Source of the DNA: a virus
Length of the DNA: 64,000 bases
Virus record (IMG/VR): IMGVR_UViG_3300045911_000143
Location: 1 to 64,000 of that record
Strand: one strand, 5' to 3'
Below are positions 56,260 to 64,000 of the stretch, in pieces. The notes below the pieces were generated by a model, which ran no database searches, had not been told where the DNA came from, and saw nothing but the letters and a program-made list of their open reading frames with translations. The position numbers and the translations under genes are program-made. Numbering within the stretch: the first letter of the stretch is position 1; every line of letters starts with the position of its first letter.

Positions 56260-57015
56260 TTAAGGGAAGAGAAGTTTGTCAGGAATCTGTGAGATGAATT
56301 CCATGTCATTCTTATCAATCTTCAATGTCCTATACATTTCTCTCAGAACATCTGTGGACTTGGGAACATTCCTAACCTTTTCAAGAAACCAAACAGGTGG
56401 CTTTTCTTCCATAGCCACTTGGATGGGAACACCCTTGGCAGTTTCATGCTTAAGAGTTTGACCGTCTTCCCTGTAATGAAAATACAGATTCATACGGCTG
56501 GCAATGTAATCGATATCATATCCAAAGGATAAACAATAGTTTTGCTTAGGCCAAGAATTGAAAAGATCAAACCAAGTAAAGAATCCCTTCCAAGTCGCAG
56601 CAGCAACGTCCATATCCTTATGGTTGCTACCAGTAGGATACGGATACATCAAATAATCAATGAAACCATGCTTGGTAGCATACTCATGAATCGTCTTATG
56701 ATGCAACTTCACGATTTCAATTTGACGAAGAAGACCATTAATGATCTTTTGATGGCCATTGAAAAGATCGGCCTCCCAGACTTCATTATGCAGTGCATCA
56801 TATTTGAAAGCAAGGTCATAATTCCTTTCGATCTCGCTAGAGGTTTCAGTTCTCATGAAATTTTTAATAGTTTCCATCAGGCTCATAGCCTTAACCTCAC
56901 TTACTTGATCGATGAGAGTCTCGAATCCCTGCTTACAATACATACCATTCAATTCCTTCCTTTCAGGTTGGAGACCTTGTGGAAGATCAACAATATGTTG
57001 ACGCAGAGGTTTCAT
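56260..57015 (-). CDS. Hypothetical protein
   Basis: 251 aa, largely helical, several His and Trp. Five bp after the preceding small gene. No motif recognised. Confidence 0.7.
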   Translation of the reverse strand: MKPLRQHIVDLPQGLQPERKELNGMYCKQGFETLIDQVSEVKAMSLMETIKNFMRTETSSEIERNYDLAFKYDALHNEVWEADLFNGHQKIINGLLRQIEIVKLHHKTIHEYATKHGFIDYLMYPYPTGSNHKDMDVAAATWKGFFTWFDLFNSWPKQNYCLSFGYDIDYIASRMNLYFHYREDGQTLKHETAKGVPIQVAMEEKPPVWFLEKVRNVPKSTDVLREMYRTLKIDKNDMEFISQIPDKLLFP

Positions 57016-57019
57016 ATTA

Positions 57020-57232
57020 TTATTCTGTAAAGTTGATTGTCAGACTCTTAGCATACTTCATTTCTGGTGTAATATCAATAGGGCGATTATGAATCGCAAT
57101 ACACTTTTTACCTTTCTCGTCCCGATAATTGATCACAAAAATTGTATGATCTCTGAGATCAACCATCTCAACATTGTTGTAAGTTTTAACTTCATCGGTG
57201 TTGAGAGTAACAACAACAGTTTTGTCATTCAT
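57020..57232 (-). CDS. Small hypothetical protein
   Basis: 70 aa, beta-rich; overlaps the end of the preceding gene by 8 bp. Unknown. Confidence 0.65.
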   Translation of the reverse strand: MNDKTVVVTLNTDEVKTYNNVEMVDLRDHTIFVINYRDEKGKKCIAIHNRPIDITPEMKYAKSLTINFTE

Positions 57233-57530
57233 TCAGATACACTCCGTCAGAAGGATTCAGCATACCATCTTCATATGCGATTTCAAGATGATGCTGGGGC
57301 TTGAAATTTTGATAGTAAACTTCGTCTACTCGAATGACGCCGCCACACTCATTGACATATTCTACAATGTCACGAACATTCTCAATTTTATCTACACCGC
57401 CACGATGTTCATTGTAATATGCATTAACTTCACAGTTTGTTTCGACATGTTTTGCCCCCAATGTATGCAAATGCTCTGCAACACTATTGTCACCATATTC
57501 TTTGGGAATAAATGCTTGAATTGTATACAT
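57225..57530 (-). CDS. Hypothetical protein
   Basis: 101 aa from ATG 57530 (AAGGAAAAAT). The longer upstream frame is not genic. Unknown. Confidence 0.7.
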   Translation of the reverse strand: MYTIQAFIPKEYGDNSVAEHLHTLGAKHVETNCEVNAYYNEHRGGVDKIENVRDIVEYVNECGGVIRVDEVYYQNFKPQHHLEIAYEDGMLNPSDGVYLNE

Positions 57531-57538
57531 ATTTTTCC

Positions 57539-57646
57539 TTAAATGAGAAAGTAAACTCGACCAAAGATCAATACTACAGAAACTAAAGCCCCGAGGCCGA
57601 GCAAAACGGGGAAAATTTCTTGTATAAGATTTTTCATATTTTTCAT
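57539..57646 (-). CDS. Small single-pass membrane protein
   Basis: 35 aa from ATG 57646 (GGAGAATAGCCACAA). Hydrophobic about 10-30. Confidence 0.55.
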   Translation of the reverse strand: MKNMKNLIQEIFPVLLGLGALVSVVLIFGRVYFLI

Positions 57647-57701
57647 TTGTGGCTATTCTCCATAAAGGCTTATTTAGCCACAATCCTCTAGAGTGATGTT
57701 A

Positions 57702-57878
57702 CTAGAATTTTTTCTTTCGTCTAAACAAATAGTCTATTAGAAGAAAAAACCAACCTAAACCGAAAATAAACAACGGAAGTACAGCAGGTAGAAGATTGGT
57801 CCACACATTAGCTATGGTGAAAACCAAGCCTCCAATAAAAATCATGGAGGCTATGGTTCGAAGCATATCACCTTTCAT
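57702..57878 (-). CDS. Small two-pass membrane protein
   Basis: 58 aa from ATG 57878, ATGA overlap with the preceding stop. Two hydrophobic helices and a basic C-terminus (R-R-K-K-K). Confidence 0.65.
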   Translation of the reverse strand: MKGDMLRTIASMIFIGGLVFTIANVWTNLLPAVLPLFIFGLGWFFLLIDYLFRRKKKF

Positions 57879-58063
57879 CCAAATACTCGAATGTTGGGAG
57901 TACCAGTCTCCACCTCACCTACAACAAGCTTGATATGATTATCAGACAGCATAATCTTACCAAAAGTCTTCTTAGTATCTGAGAGATAGACAGTACCTTT
58001 CGGAGTTACACTAATCATAGAGACATCAATATTAAATGCTTCAAGAATTGGATTTGAAATCAT
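57875..58063 (-). CDS. Small hypothetical protein
   Basis: 62 aa, beta-type, AGGAGTTAACT upstream. Unknown. Confidence 0.7.
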   Translation of the reverse strand: MISNPILEAFNIDVSMISVTPKGTVYLSDTKKTFGKIMLSDNHIKLVVGEVETGTPNIRVFG

Positions 58064-58092
58064 AGTTAACTCCTAGAGTAGACTATTATTTA

Positions 58093-58275
58093 TCAAACTT
58101 CAACCTCACGACCACGAGAATCTAGAATGAAGACTGTGGGGCTATTACGATGACGAACGAGTTCCTTGTGATATTCAAGACTAGTCACCGTAGGGCCTTC
58201 AGGGAGGTTAATCTCCTTCTTAGGGTTAAAGGAATAATAAGTGCCATCACTAGCAAAAGTATAGTTCTGATTCAT
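58093..58275 (-). CDS. Small hypothetical protein
   Basis: 60 aa, Tyr-rich N-terminus then charged. Unknown. Confidence 0.6.
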   Translation of the reverse strand: MNQNYTFASDGTYYSFNPKKEINLPEGPTVTSLEYHKELVRHRNSPTVFILDSRGREVEV

Positions 58276-58297
58276 AGATGTTTCACTCTTGTTAAGA

Positions 58298-58522
58298 TTA
58301 ATTAATGGTTTCTTGGAAGGTGCCTACCTTTTGTGTCATACGGCTGGTAGCGTGGTAGGTGAATGCAAAACAGGTAAAACCAGCATTTACCTTTTTGTCA
58401 ATAAAATCATCGAGTTGCGTTTCATCGACAAAAACTGTGTCACGATTAAGGAGCGGTTTACTGATCAAATCGCTCAAGGTCATTCCACTATCCTTAATGC
58501 TAAGAACTAGATACATCTTCAT
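58298..58522 (-). CDS. Small hypothetical protein
   Basis: 74 aa from ATG 58522 (MKMYLVLSIKDSG). The open frame upstream to 58777 is a shadow of the next gene. Unknown. Confidence 0.65.
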   Translation of the reverse strand: MKMYLVLSIKDSGMTLSDLISKPLLNRDTVFVDETQLDDFIDKKVNAGFTCFAFTYHATSRMTQKVGTFQETIN

Positions 58523-58577
58523 ATTTAAGCGAGAGTAGTTAAACAGGGTTTTAGTATAGGTGAGGATTGCGGAAGTG

Positions 58578-59738
58578 TCAAGCCTTCCCTTCCGCAATCT
58601 TAGACAATGCCATCTTACCAGCCCACGTACCGGGAGCCTGAATTTCTTCAATACTTTCAAAGACCATCGGACGACCACGGATGCGCGACATAAACTCACC
58701 AGTCTTACCCATCTTAGGCATACCAATATCAACCTTGGTACCGTATTCCGGCCACGATGCGCCTTCACGAGTACCAATCAGATAGGCAGGCTCACCCACC
58801 GGCTTGATAAGAACTGAATCTTGCCCATACATCTTACCAAGTTCGACAAGATCACGTTCTAGATTATTTTTAGTATCATTCGGCTTGCGAGCAACAAACA
58901 GCGAGCGTTCAGATACTTCTGCCATATCTTTAAACTGTGTTTCCTTATCAGTTACTTCAAGGGAAGGATTGGCCTTACGTTCCTTACGACGACGCAGAAC
59001 ATCCTCAATTTCAGAAGCATTATTCTTATCATATCCTTCAATGTAAGTTCCGGCAACTTCTGTAACATCGTAACCAAGTTTAATCAATTTGGCACGAAGT
59101 TGGCGATGGAGTCGCATGTTTTCATCAAAATTACGCTCGTTACGAAACGCAGAAATGATTCCAATATCATTACGAGCCATTTTGGCGTGAAGGCGTGCAA
59201 GACCCGATTCAACAAGATCGACTTCCATATTAGGAAGGGCAGCCATTTCAACAATACGTGCGATGCGGTTAGACATTGCATTCTCCGATTCATTCAAGTG
59301 ACCAGCGATGATATCATTGGCCTCGTAAGATTTCAAATCGTCAGTACTGACCACGTTTATCTTTATATCAGCATACTTATCCATTACACCACTCTTAACA
59401 AAGGAGCGAACACCAACTTGAATATTATTTTTTGTAAGATTATTTAATTGCCAGACTGTAAATGACCAATGGTTTCTATATGCACGGATTCTGATCCATC
59501 CACGCTTCAATGCATTCACAATAATTAATTCTCTAGCTTCACCTTCCTGACCAACCTTTTCACCATATTCCTTATGAATATCGTTAATGAACTGGCTTGT
59601 GGTTCCAAATTTTTCAGGATTAGAGATAATATCTTGAATATGGGTTGTGTTGACTCTTAAGATTTCACCAGTAGGAGCGATCCATGCTCCTGCTAGGAAT
59701 CCTCGTCCAAAGGTGTTCTTCAAATCTTGTAGCTTCAT
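58578..59738 (-). CDS. Conserved phage protein with DUF3293-like part
   Basis: 386 aa, AAGGATTATT upstream and TATAAATA late promoter at 59756-59763. The middle (I-I-S-A-F-R-N, E-N-M-R-L-H-R-Q-L-R, L-G-Y-D-V-T-E-V-A-G-T-Y) and the end (Y-G-Q-D-S-V-L-I-K-P) match a domain I recall from several phage proteins, close to DUF3293. The N-terminal third is separate. Function unknown. Confidence 0.65.
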   Translation of the reverse strand: MKLQDLKNTFGRGFLAGAWIAPTGEILRVNTTHIQDIISNPEKFGTTSQFINDIHKEYGEKVGQEGEARELIIVNALKRGWIRIRAYRNHWSFTVWQLNNLTKNNIQVGVRSFVKSGVMDKYADIKINVVSTDDLKSYEANDIIAGHLNESENAMSNRIARIVEMAALPNMEVDLVESGLARLHAKMARNDIGIISAFRNERNFDENMRLHRQLRAKLIKLGYDVTEVAGTYIEGYDKNNASEIEDVLRRRKERKANPSLEVTDKETQFKDMAEVSERSLFVARKPNDTKNNLERDLVELGKMYGQDSVLIKPVGEPAYLIGTREGASWPEYGTKVDIGMPKMGKTGEFMSRIRGRPMVFESIEEIQAPGTWAGKMALSKIAEGKA

Positions 59739-59782
59739 AATAATCCTTTTATTATTATTTATATGCCCCCTTTACGAAGCGA

Positions 59783-60436
59783 CTAGATTGTTTCCCTTTT
59801 GTCTTTGTAGAACACATGCCGCTGGATGGATGCCACTCTAACATACCGGCGAGCCTTGGACCAATTTGGACTCACATATGAAGCATGATAGTGAGTAACA
59901 TTTTTTCCGAGGAAGTTTTCGACATTGCCGCTCAAAACTTCTACTGCAATTGTGTGAGCAGTATTCCACGCAATCAATTCCTTTTTGTTTTTCAGAGATG
60001 GAATATCCGGCTTACCATCGCATGTCCAAGAAAACTGACACTGATTTTTAAGACGCTTTCCATCGCTCATGCGACCTTGGAAAACAACATCACAGATCGT
60101 ATCGGGATAAAATTTACTAGCAACACGATTCATTGTGACGAGGGCAACAGCCTGCATAGCCTCTACCGATTGATTCCGAGCCTCGAAAAAAATGTTCTGC
60201 TGCAAACAGAACAAATCATCTTCCGAATATTCTACAAAGTCAGTTTCTTCTGGAAGAATAGTTTCGATCCCTTCCGGTTGAAGAATAACCGGAGTTGGCA
60301 ACACATTTGCTTGATTGCTGTAAGCGATATAAAAACTGGAAGGGTTCACCCCCAAAAGAACAAGCGAAATCGCAGCCATCGTAATTACAGCAAAAACGCG
60401 GACTGCAAGGTGCATGAACCGATCAAGGGAATCCAT
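59783..60436 (-). CDS. SleB-type cell wall hydrolase with N-terminal anchor
   Basis: 217 aa. Hydrophobic segment about 10-35 (signal anchor), linker, then the Hydrolase_2 domain: F-E-A-R-N-Q-S-x-E-A-M-Q-A-V-A-L-V-x-x-N-R, C-D-V-V-F-Q, C-Q-F-S-W, T-H-Y-H-A. Cleaves peptidoglycan. The anchor suggests export to the periplasm, like SAR endolysins. It is a second lytic enzyme beside the T4-type lysozyme. Confidence 0.88.
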   Translation of the reverse strand: MDSLDRFMHLAVRVFAVITMAAISLVLLGVNPSSFYIAYSNQANVLPTPVILQPEGIETILPEETDFVEYSEDDLFCLQQNIFFEARNQSVEAMQAVALVTMNRVASKFYPDTICDVVFQGRMSDGKRLKNQCQFSWTCDGKPDIPSLKNKKELIAWNTAHTIAVEVLSGNVENFLGKNVTHYHASYVSPNWSKARRYVRVASIQRHVFYKDKRETI

Positions 60437-60492
60437 TTCAATCTACCGTGGTGGTTAAGGTGGGACTAGAATAGAACGGAACTGATCAGTTG

Positions 60493-60897
60493 TCAATAGA
60501 CCTTAAATTTGTTATGTTTCCAATATTTTATATTACCTTCTGTTATAGGATTTGAAAGGTGCATCTGTAAATTCAGGCGAAGTGCATTTTCGACACACTT
60601 CTTATTTAAGCCTTTGTTTCTAAAGGATTTTTGAGTGTATGAATGGATGTATCTATCTTTACCCATTTGCATGTCACCATCACCGTTGAAGAAATAACGG
60701 CTAAAGATGATAGTCCATGAACGAGCAACACCATCAATTTCAGCAATAGAAAGAATTAATTTAGACTCTGGATTGTTCTTATAATCCCTGAAACAGGGCC
60801 ACATCATACCATCTCTAAAATGAATCTTTTGTAATTGGGAGATGACACGCGGGGGGATGAACTGGCCGGGACGATAAACAACAAATTTGGTGTTCAT
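60493..60897 (-). CDS. GNAT-like protein
   Basis: 134 aa. I-H-S-Y-T-Q-K-S-F-R-N-K-G-L-N-K-K resembles the acetyl-CoA loop (R-x-x-G) of GNAT acetyltransferases. Fold prediction only. Starts just beyond the structured RNA region. Confidence 0.5.
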   Translation of the reverse strand: MNTKFVVYRPGQFIPPRVISQLQKIHFRDGMMWPCFRDYKNNPESKLILSIAEIDGVARSWTIIFSRYFFNGDGDMQMGKDRYIHSYTQKSFRNKGLNKKCVENALRLNLQMHLSNPITEGNIKYWKHNKFKVY

Positions 60898-61039
60898 GGA
60901 CAGTCCCCATTTTGATTGAGAGAAATGTAAGCCTGAGATTAAGACTTAACGCAGCAACCTTTCCGGTCATTATCCCACACTTGCAGGTGTAGGTTCTACC
61001 GTTATCCACGCACTCGTGTGCGTATTTGCCATACCTGCT
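60898..61039 (-). other. Region between GNAT-like gene and large RNA
   Basis: An open frame at 60815-61042 (C-K-C-G, start ATG 61042) covers it but lacks a ribosome-binding site and overlaps the GNAT-like gene. It may be a small zinc protein or part of the RNA's 3' region. Confidence 0.35.
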
Positions 61040-61783
61040 CATTTATTTAAAGCGCGCGAGCTTATTGCGCTTGTCACCAATGACACTACTCATGGTTCTG
61101 TCTACCGCTTGCCTTGCGGGCAATAAGAGGACGCTAATCCCCTACGTGCGACTTTCCCACAACAATCTATCACCTTGCGAGTTCTAGACTGGCTTGATTC
61201 AGTTGCCTGTCAAGCATTAAGGTACTTTTCATCATTGGCCGGTGACAACTTTGCTATGTACTTATATACCATTCAAAGTTTTAATACCGCCTGAACTTGC
61301 GTGCCACCGTTGCTTCATAACCTTTTGGGCTACAAAATACAACACAAGTTCGTATCCGTTCATTGGCATTACTAGGATTGTCATTTTCGATCAAGCTGTT
61401 AACTTGACCTATTGACTGGATTACGCACTTGCCTGCCAAGACTCGCACTAAAATCCTACACCTTAGATAGTAAACTATGAAAGTTGCATCTACTAGAGGT
61501 TTGCTGCCTCAACAATTTCAGTTTTACCCTCAATTGCTTTCGTAGCATTCAGTCGTTTACCCCCTCACCCAACTCGGTAAGTGGATACCCCCTCTTTTGG
61601 AGAGGAATACATCCGGTGCTTTCTTGAATAGACCATATTGCTATGGCGAACGGGTTGGCGACCCATCCTTTATGCATATCACTATGCACTATCCTTGCAC
61701 TTAAAGAGTTGCCCCTTTAAGTGTGTCAAGCCAGACCTTTCGGTTTCGTTCCTTTATGGTGGAACTCATCAGTGGCTACCGTT
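61040..61783 (-). ncRNA. Large structured noncoding RNA (GOLLD/ROOL-like candidate)
   Basis: About 740 nt without a credible gene on either strand, driven by a strong promoter. Many perfect helices: CACTTAAAG/CTTTAAGTG, TGCATA/TATGCA, CCATA-GCAA-TATGG, CCTCT/AGAGG, GAACTTG/CAAGTTC, TTGCC/GGCAA inside CTTATTG/CAATAAG (61071-61127). It ends in AGCGC/GCGCT followed by TTTAAATAAAT. Size, structure density, promoter and tRNA neighbours match the phage-borne ornate RNA classes GOLLD and ROOL, but I cannot align it to either. Function unknown. Confidence 0.65.
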
Positions 61784-61788
61784 TAAAC

Positions 61789-61816
61789 ATCTTAACACAA
61801 ATTTATCGCTTGTCAA
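61789..61816 (-). promoter_or_regulatory. Sigma-70 promoter of the large RNA
   Basis: TTGACA-16-TAAGAT on the minus strand. Confidence 0.75.
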
Positions 61817-62094
61817 CACTTATTAAAAAGAATTGGGATGGGCTACATCGTGATTATCAGCTTCATGGTTCGATGTTAGTTTCGCATTGTACCCCCATCC
61901 AGTACAAGCATAGCACATTCTCACTAGTGGACTACAGACAGGAACGTGCAACCATCTGTATATTTTTGAAACATGTAAAATTAACCTACATTTGATTCTA
62001 TTTATTCTAACATAAAGAGACAGTTTGTCAATTTTAATTAGAACAATTTTTCATAGAAAACAAAAAGAGACAATTCTGTGTTTTAAACGTAAAT
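61817..62094. other. AT-rich spacer
   Basis: Nothing recognised between the large-RNA promoter and tRNA-Gly; no gene on either strand with a start signal. Confidence 0.5.
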
Positions 62095-62168
62095 TGGAGC
62101 GTCCTGTCAGAATCGAACTGACACCTTAAGATTGGAAGTCTTTGATTCTACCATTAAACTAAGGACGC
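62095..62168 (-). tRNA. tRNA-Gly (UCC)
   Basis: 74 nt: acceptor GCGTCCT/AGGACGC, loop CTTCCAA, T-arm TCAG-TTCGATT-CTGA, discriminator T and CCA encoded. Similar to T4 tRNA-Gly in the anticodon arm. Confidence 0.94.
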
Positions 62169-62215
62169 ACAAAACTATATATCAATTCAACAAAATCAGT
62201 ATAAACTTTCCCCTA

Positions 62216-62434
62216 TCACTTGTCAATATCTGGCATCACGGGTGGATCAGGGTGCCACCAAGGCACATCGTGTATATCACAAAACCCGGACCTACCATGA
62301 AAAGTTTGGTACTCTGCATCATAAGTGCCAATATACCAAATTTTAAACGGCGCAAAATAATAAAGAACCCGCTGACCATCTTTCGGTGGATTCTCAAGTG
62401 TCTTTTGAGGATTCCAATCAAACAAAACAGTCAT
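62216..62434 (-). CDS. DUF551-like small protein
   Basis: 72 aa. P-P-K-D-G-Q-R-V-L-Y-Y and terminal V-P-W-W-H-P-D-P-P fit the DUF551 type found in many phages. Unknown role. Confidence 0.6.
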   Translation of the reverse strand: MTVLFDWNPQKTLENPPKDGQRVLYYFAPFKIWYIGTYDAEYQTFHGRSGFCDIHDVPWWHPDPPVMPDIDK

Positions 62435-62483
62435 TTGTATTCTCTTCTTGAACTAACCTTTAATAAAGGGCTTACGAAAGATG

Positions 62484-62822
62484 TTAAAGATTCTTATCAA
62501 TCCAGCCTGCAATATAAGAAAAAGATTTATGAGCAAAATCATTTAGAGAAATGAGCCTTTCCTCTATTGTGTCTCCACGATTATTAATTTTCCCCCACTT
62601 TATACAAGTCAATCCATTTGCTGCATACCATCTTGTAGATGGGGTGTCACCTGATTCAACTTTACCAGTCAAACACTTTTGCAAAACACCTAAGCAGCAA
62701 TAAGCATCGCTATCTTTATTGTATAAAGTACCAACGCGAGTCTGTTTATATTTACCGCTGCGCAATGCTTTGATCCACTTATTCTTAATCTTCTTGTCTA
62801 GTTTATTAGATGTATTTTTCAT
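62484..62822 (-). CDS. Conserved phage protein
   Basis: 112 aa. K-W-I-K-A-L-R-S-G-K-Y-K-Q, D-A-Y-C-C-L-G-V-L and L-I-S-L-N-D are a motif set common in small phage proteins of unknown function. AGGTTAACAC upstream. Confidence 0.75.
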   Translation of the reverse strand: MKNTSNKLDKKIKNKWIKALRSGKYKQTRVGTLYNKDSDAYCCLGVLQKCLTGKVESGDTPSTRWYAANGLTCIKWGKINNRGDTIEERLISLNDFAHKSFSYIAGWIDKNL

Positions 62823-62945
62823 GTGTTAACCTTAAGTTTGATTAAGTATAGACTATACTGAAATTATAGTCAAGTCAAGGTTGATGGAGTGTCACGGTAT
62901 CCAATATAGGGCTTGACCGTGCAATATTTTTATTGCAGTTTAATT

Positions 62946-63020
62946 TGGTCGGAGTGTGGTGAATCGAACACCAGAATTTCTCGCCCCAAACGAGACCCCG
63001 TACCACTCGGGAACACTCCG
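62946..63020 (-). tRNA. tRNA-Pro (UGG)
   Basis: 75 nt: C1-G72 acceptor CGGAGTG/CACTCCG, anticodon stem TCTCG/CGAGA, loop TTTGGGG, CCA encoded. TATAAATA sits 10 bp upstream (63030-63037). Confidence 0.94.
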
Positions 63021-63050
63021 ATTTATCTTTATTTATACTTACAGATATTT

Positions 63051-63127
63051 TGGTACAACCGACGAGATTCGAACTCGCAATCCCCAGATTGAAAGTCTGG
63101 TGGCTTAACCTGTTTGCCTACGGTTGT
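63051..63127 (-). tRNA. tRNA-Glu (UUC)
   Basis: 77 nt: acceptor ACAACCG/CGGTTGT, anticodon stem CCAGA/TCTGG, loop CTTTCAA, T-arm GCGAG-TTCGAAT-CTCGT, CCA encoded. A1 is unusual for tRNA-Glu. Confidence 0.93.
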
Positions 63128-63207
63128 ACTGTATGTGTACAGTATATATACATCTTTCATATTTGTCAAGGATGATGAAACTTTTCATTCTTGACGACTA
63201 ATTATCC

Positions 63208-63660
63208 TCAAATTTTTACAGTTTTATACTTTACTCCATTTTTATACCATGCTTTGCCACCATTAGGCCAAACTACGGCAGGTTCATCACCATCTCGGTG
63301 CAATACTCCGTATCTGTACCAACATTGTTTGCCATTAATGCATATAGACGCAACCTGATTATTCTCTCTATGCCGCAACCCAAATTTGTACCAGTGCATT
63401 TCTCCATTTGGAAATATAATGGAGGGTTCATCACTGTCACGATGGAGAACACCGTTATAGTAGTAGTACAGCCTGCCGTCAAAGTATTCTAATGCAGGTA
63501 AGTCATTGTTTCTATGGAACAATCCATCCTTAAACCAAGCCTTACTACCATTACTCCAGACTATTGCAGGTTCATCATCGTCACGATGAATTACGCCAAA
63601 TTCGTTACGGTATTCTACTCTTGAAAATTTACCGTCTTTGATTTCAACTTTCGTTAGCAT
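63208..63660 (-). CDS. HRDxD-type repeat protein
   Basis: 150 aa with five diverged 23-aa repeats (H-R-D-D-D-E-P-A-I, H-R-N-N-D-L-P-A-L, H-R-D-S-D-E-P-S-I, H-R-E-N-N-Q-V-A, H-R-D-G-D-E-P-A-V) and an N-terminus with the same Y-x-N-x-x-G-V layout as 42977-43357. It overlaps the gene upstream by 17 bp. Repeats here are old compared with those at 12850. Confidence 0.75.
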   Translation of the reverse strand: MLTKVEIKDGKFSRVEYRNEFGVIHRDDDEPAIVWSNGSKAWFKDGLFHRNNDLPALEYFDGRLYYYYNGVLHRDSDEPSIIFPNGEMHWYKFGLRHRENNQVASICINGKQCWYRYGVLHRDGDEPAVVWPNGGKAWYKNGVKYKTVKI

Positions 63661-63856
63661 CTTCGTCTATAACTCTGATCTGCCAGTCATTATGAACCAC
63701 TTTGTCACCAGCATCAAGAGTTACATAGATTTCATTATAATCGTATTGCCCCCTGAATCCCTTCTTGGCTTCAACGGCAGTCACGATACCCTGACGTTTA
63801 GAGCCATCTAGTATCTGAACTCTCTGTCCTTTTTTAATAGTCCAAGACTGTTTCAA
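63644..63856 (-). CDS. KOW/SH3-like small protein, TTG start
   Basis: 70 aa from TTG 63856 (AGGAGCCGGAA), overlapping the previous stop. K-G-Q-R-V-Q-I-L-D-G, G-I-V-T-A-V and I-Y-V-T-L-D resemble the 63-aa protein at 8539. Confidence 0.65.
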   Translation of the reverse strand: MKQSWTIKKGQRVQILDGSKRQGIVTAVEAKKGFRGQYDYNEIYVTLDAGDKVVHNDWQIRVIDEDANES

Positions 63857-64000
63857 TTCCGGCTCCTAATCATAGAGGCACAGTTTTTCGCTACAGAAAT
63901 TGCAATCTGTGCGTTTTTACCTCTACTCGCACAAGATGCGGATACAGCCACGGCTTCACAAATCGAAGCACAGATTTCTCTCTCAGACTTTGATCCTGCA
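63853..64000 (-). CDS. Hypothetical protein, C-terminal end only
   Basis: The frame enters from the right edge and stops at 63853. The visible 48 residues are Ala/Ser/Cys-rich (I-C-A-S-I-C-E-A-V-A-V-S). Start outside the window. Confidence 0.5.
   Translation of the reverse strand, partial: AGSKSEREICASICEAVAVSASCASRGKNAQIAISVAKNCASMIRSRN

Noticed and set aside
58523-58777. N-terminal extension of the gene at 58298
   Set aside because: It is a shadow of the 386-aa gene in another frame; ATG 58522 begins the real protein.
61040-61783. Group II intron, suggested by GAAAGTCGCACGTA like domain V
   Set aside because: The flanking bases do not form the domain V hairpin, the catalytic AGC is missing, and no interrupted gene flanks the region.
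61638-61995. Plus-strand frames of 62 and 90 aa
   Set aside because: They overlap the large structured RNA and its promoter; no ribosome-binding site, and codon content looks random.

Overview
The window looks like part of a large T4-related myovirus genome infecting a Gram-negative bacterium. Evidence for this: a class Ia ribonucleotide reductase (nrdA/nrdB) with T4/E. coli numbering of its key residues, a T4-type lysozyme, both RNA ligase families of T4 (Rnl1 and Rnl2), e-type late promoters (TATAAATA) in front of several genes, phage-encoded tRNAs, virion-fibre genes, and dense packing of small unknown genes with ATGA overlaps. The host is not identified. A proteobacterial-type alternative oxidase and Sec signal peptides fit Pseudomonadota.

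Region 1 (1-33.1 kb) is AT-rich, on both strands. It holds: a fibre gene with a very long Thr-Pro-Ser repeat array and a structural gene with a carbohydrate-binding-like module (1-3.2 kb); a DUF115-type protein; nrdA-nrdB; a second Thr/Pro-rich structural gene; a tRNA-Arg followed by a SPOUT RNA methyltransferase; a nine-unit repeat protein with a decayed neighbour; two tandem kinase-fold-like proteins; an ADP-ribosyltransferase-like protein; a sugar-decoration cluster (methyltransferase, GT10 fucosyltransferase-like, two GT-A enzymes, 18.6-21.7 kb); lysozyme; a PPP phosphatase; a Pth2-like protein, GMP reductase and an Sm-like protein (25.5-27.4 kb); a papain-like peptidase; and an alternative oxidase that needs a one-base frameshift (32.5-33.1 kb). 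Several proteins begin with a short leader ending in L-x-E or I-x-E, like the capsid-targeting sequence of T4 internal proteins.

Region 2 (33.1-53 kb) is less AT-rich. It starts at a 12-bp iteron array and is almost entirely minus strand. It contains dozens of very small genes, many with their own consensus sigma-70 promoter (TTGACN-17-TATAAT) and intrinsic terminator. This is the layout of an early or host-takeover region. Recurrent regulatory DNA is the main novelty: ten copies of a promoter with a conserved G-rich initial transcript, three promoters embedded in palindromes, three copies of a promoter plus 5' hairpin, a 110-bp duplicated divergent promoter, promoters placing the start codon 6-7 nt from the -10 box (leaderless mRNAs), and a two-copy structured small RNA. 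Recognisable proteins include an ArdC-like antirestriction protein, two AT-hook paralogues, an HNH nuclease and RNA ligase 2.

Region 3 (53-64 kb), also minus strand, carries RNA ligase 1, a SleB-type cell-wall hydrolase, a GNAT-like protein, tRNAs for Met, Gly, Pro and Glu, a tRNA-like RNA, and a roughly 740-nt highly structured noncoding RNA with its own promoter, comparable in size and setting to the GOLLD/ROOL class.

Working model (inference): early minus-strand genes remodel the host; nrdAB and guaC supply nucleotides; ligases, tRNAs, Pth2-like and SPOUT proteins maintain the tRNA pool; late genes build fibres whose Thr/Ser-Pro stalks may be glycosylated by the phage's own enzymes; and leader-tagged proteins may be packaged and injected.
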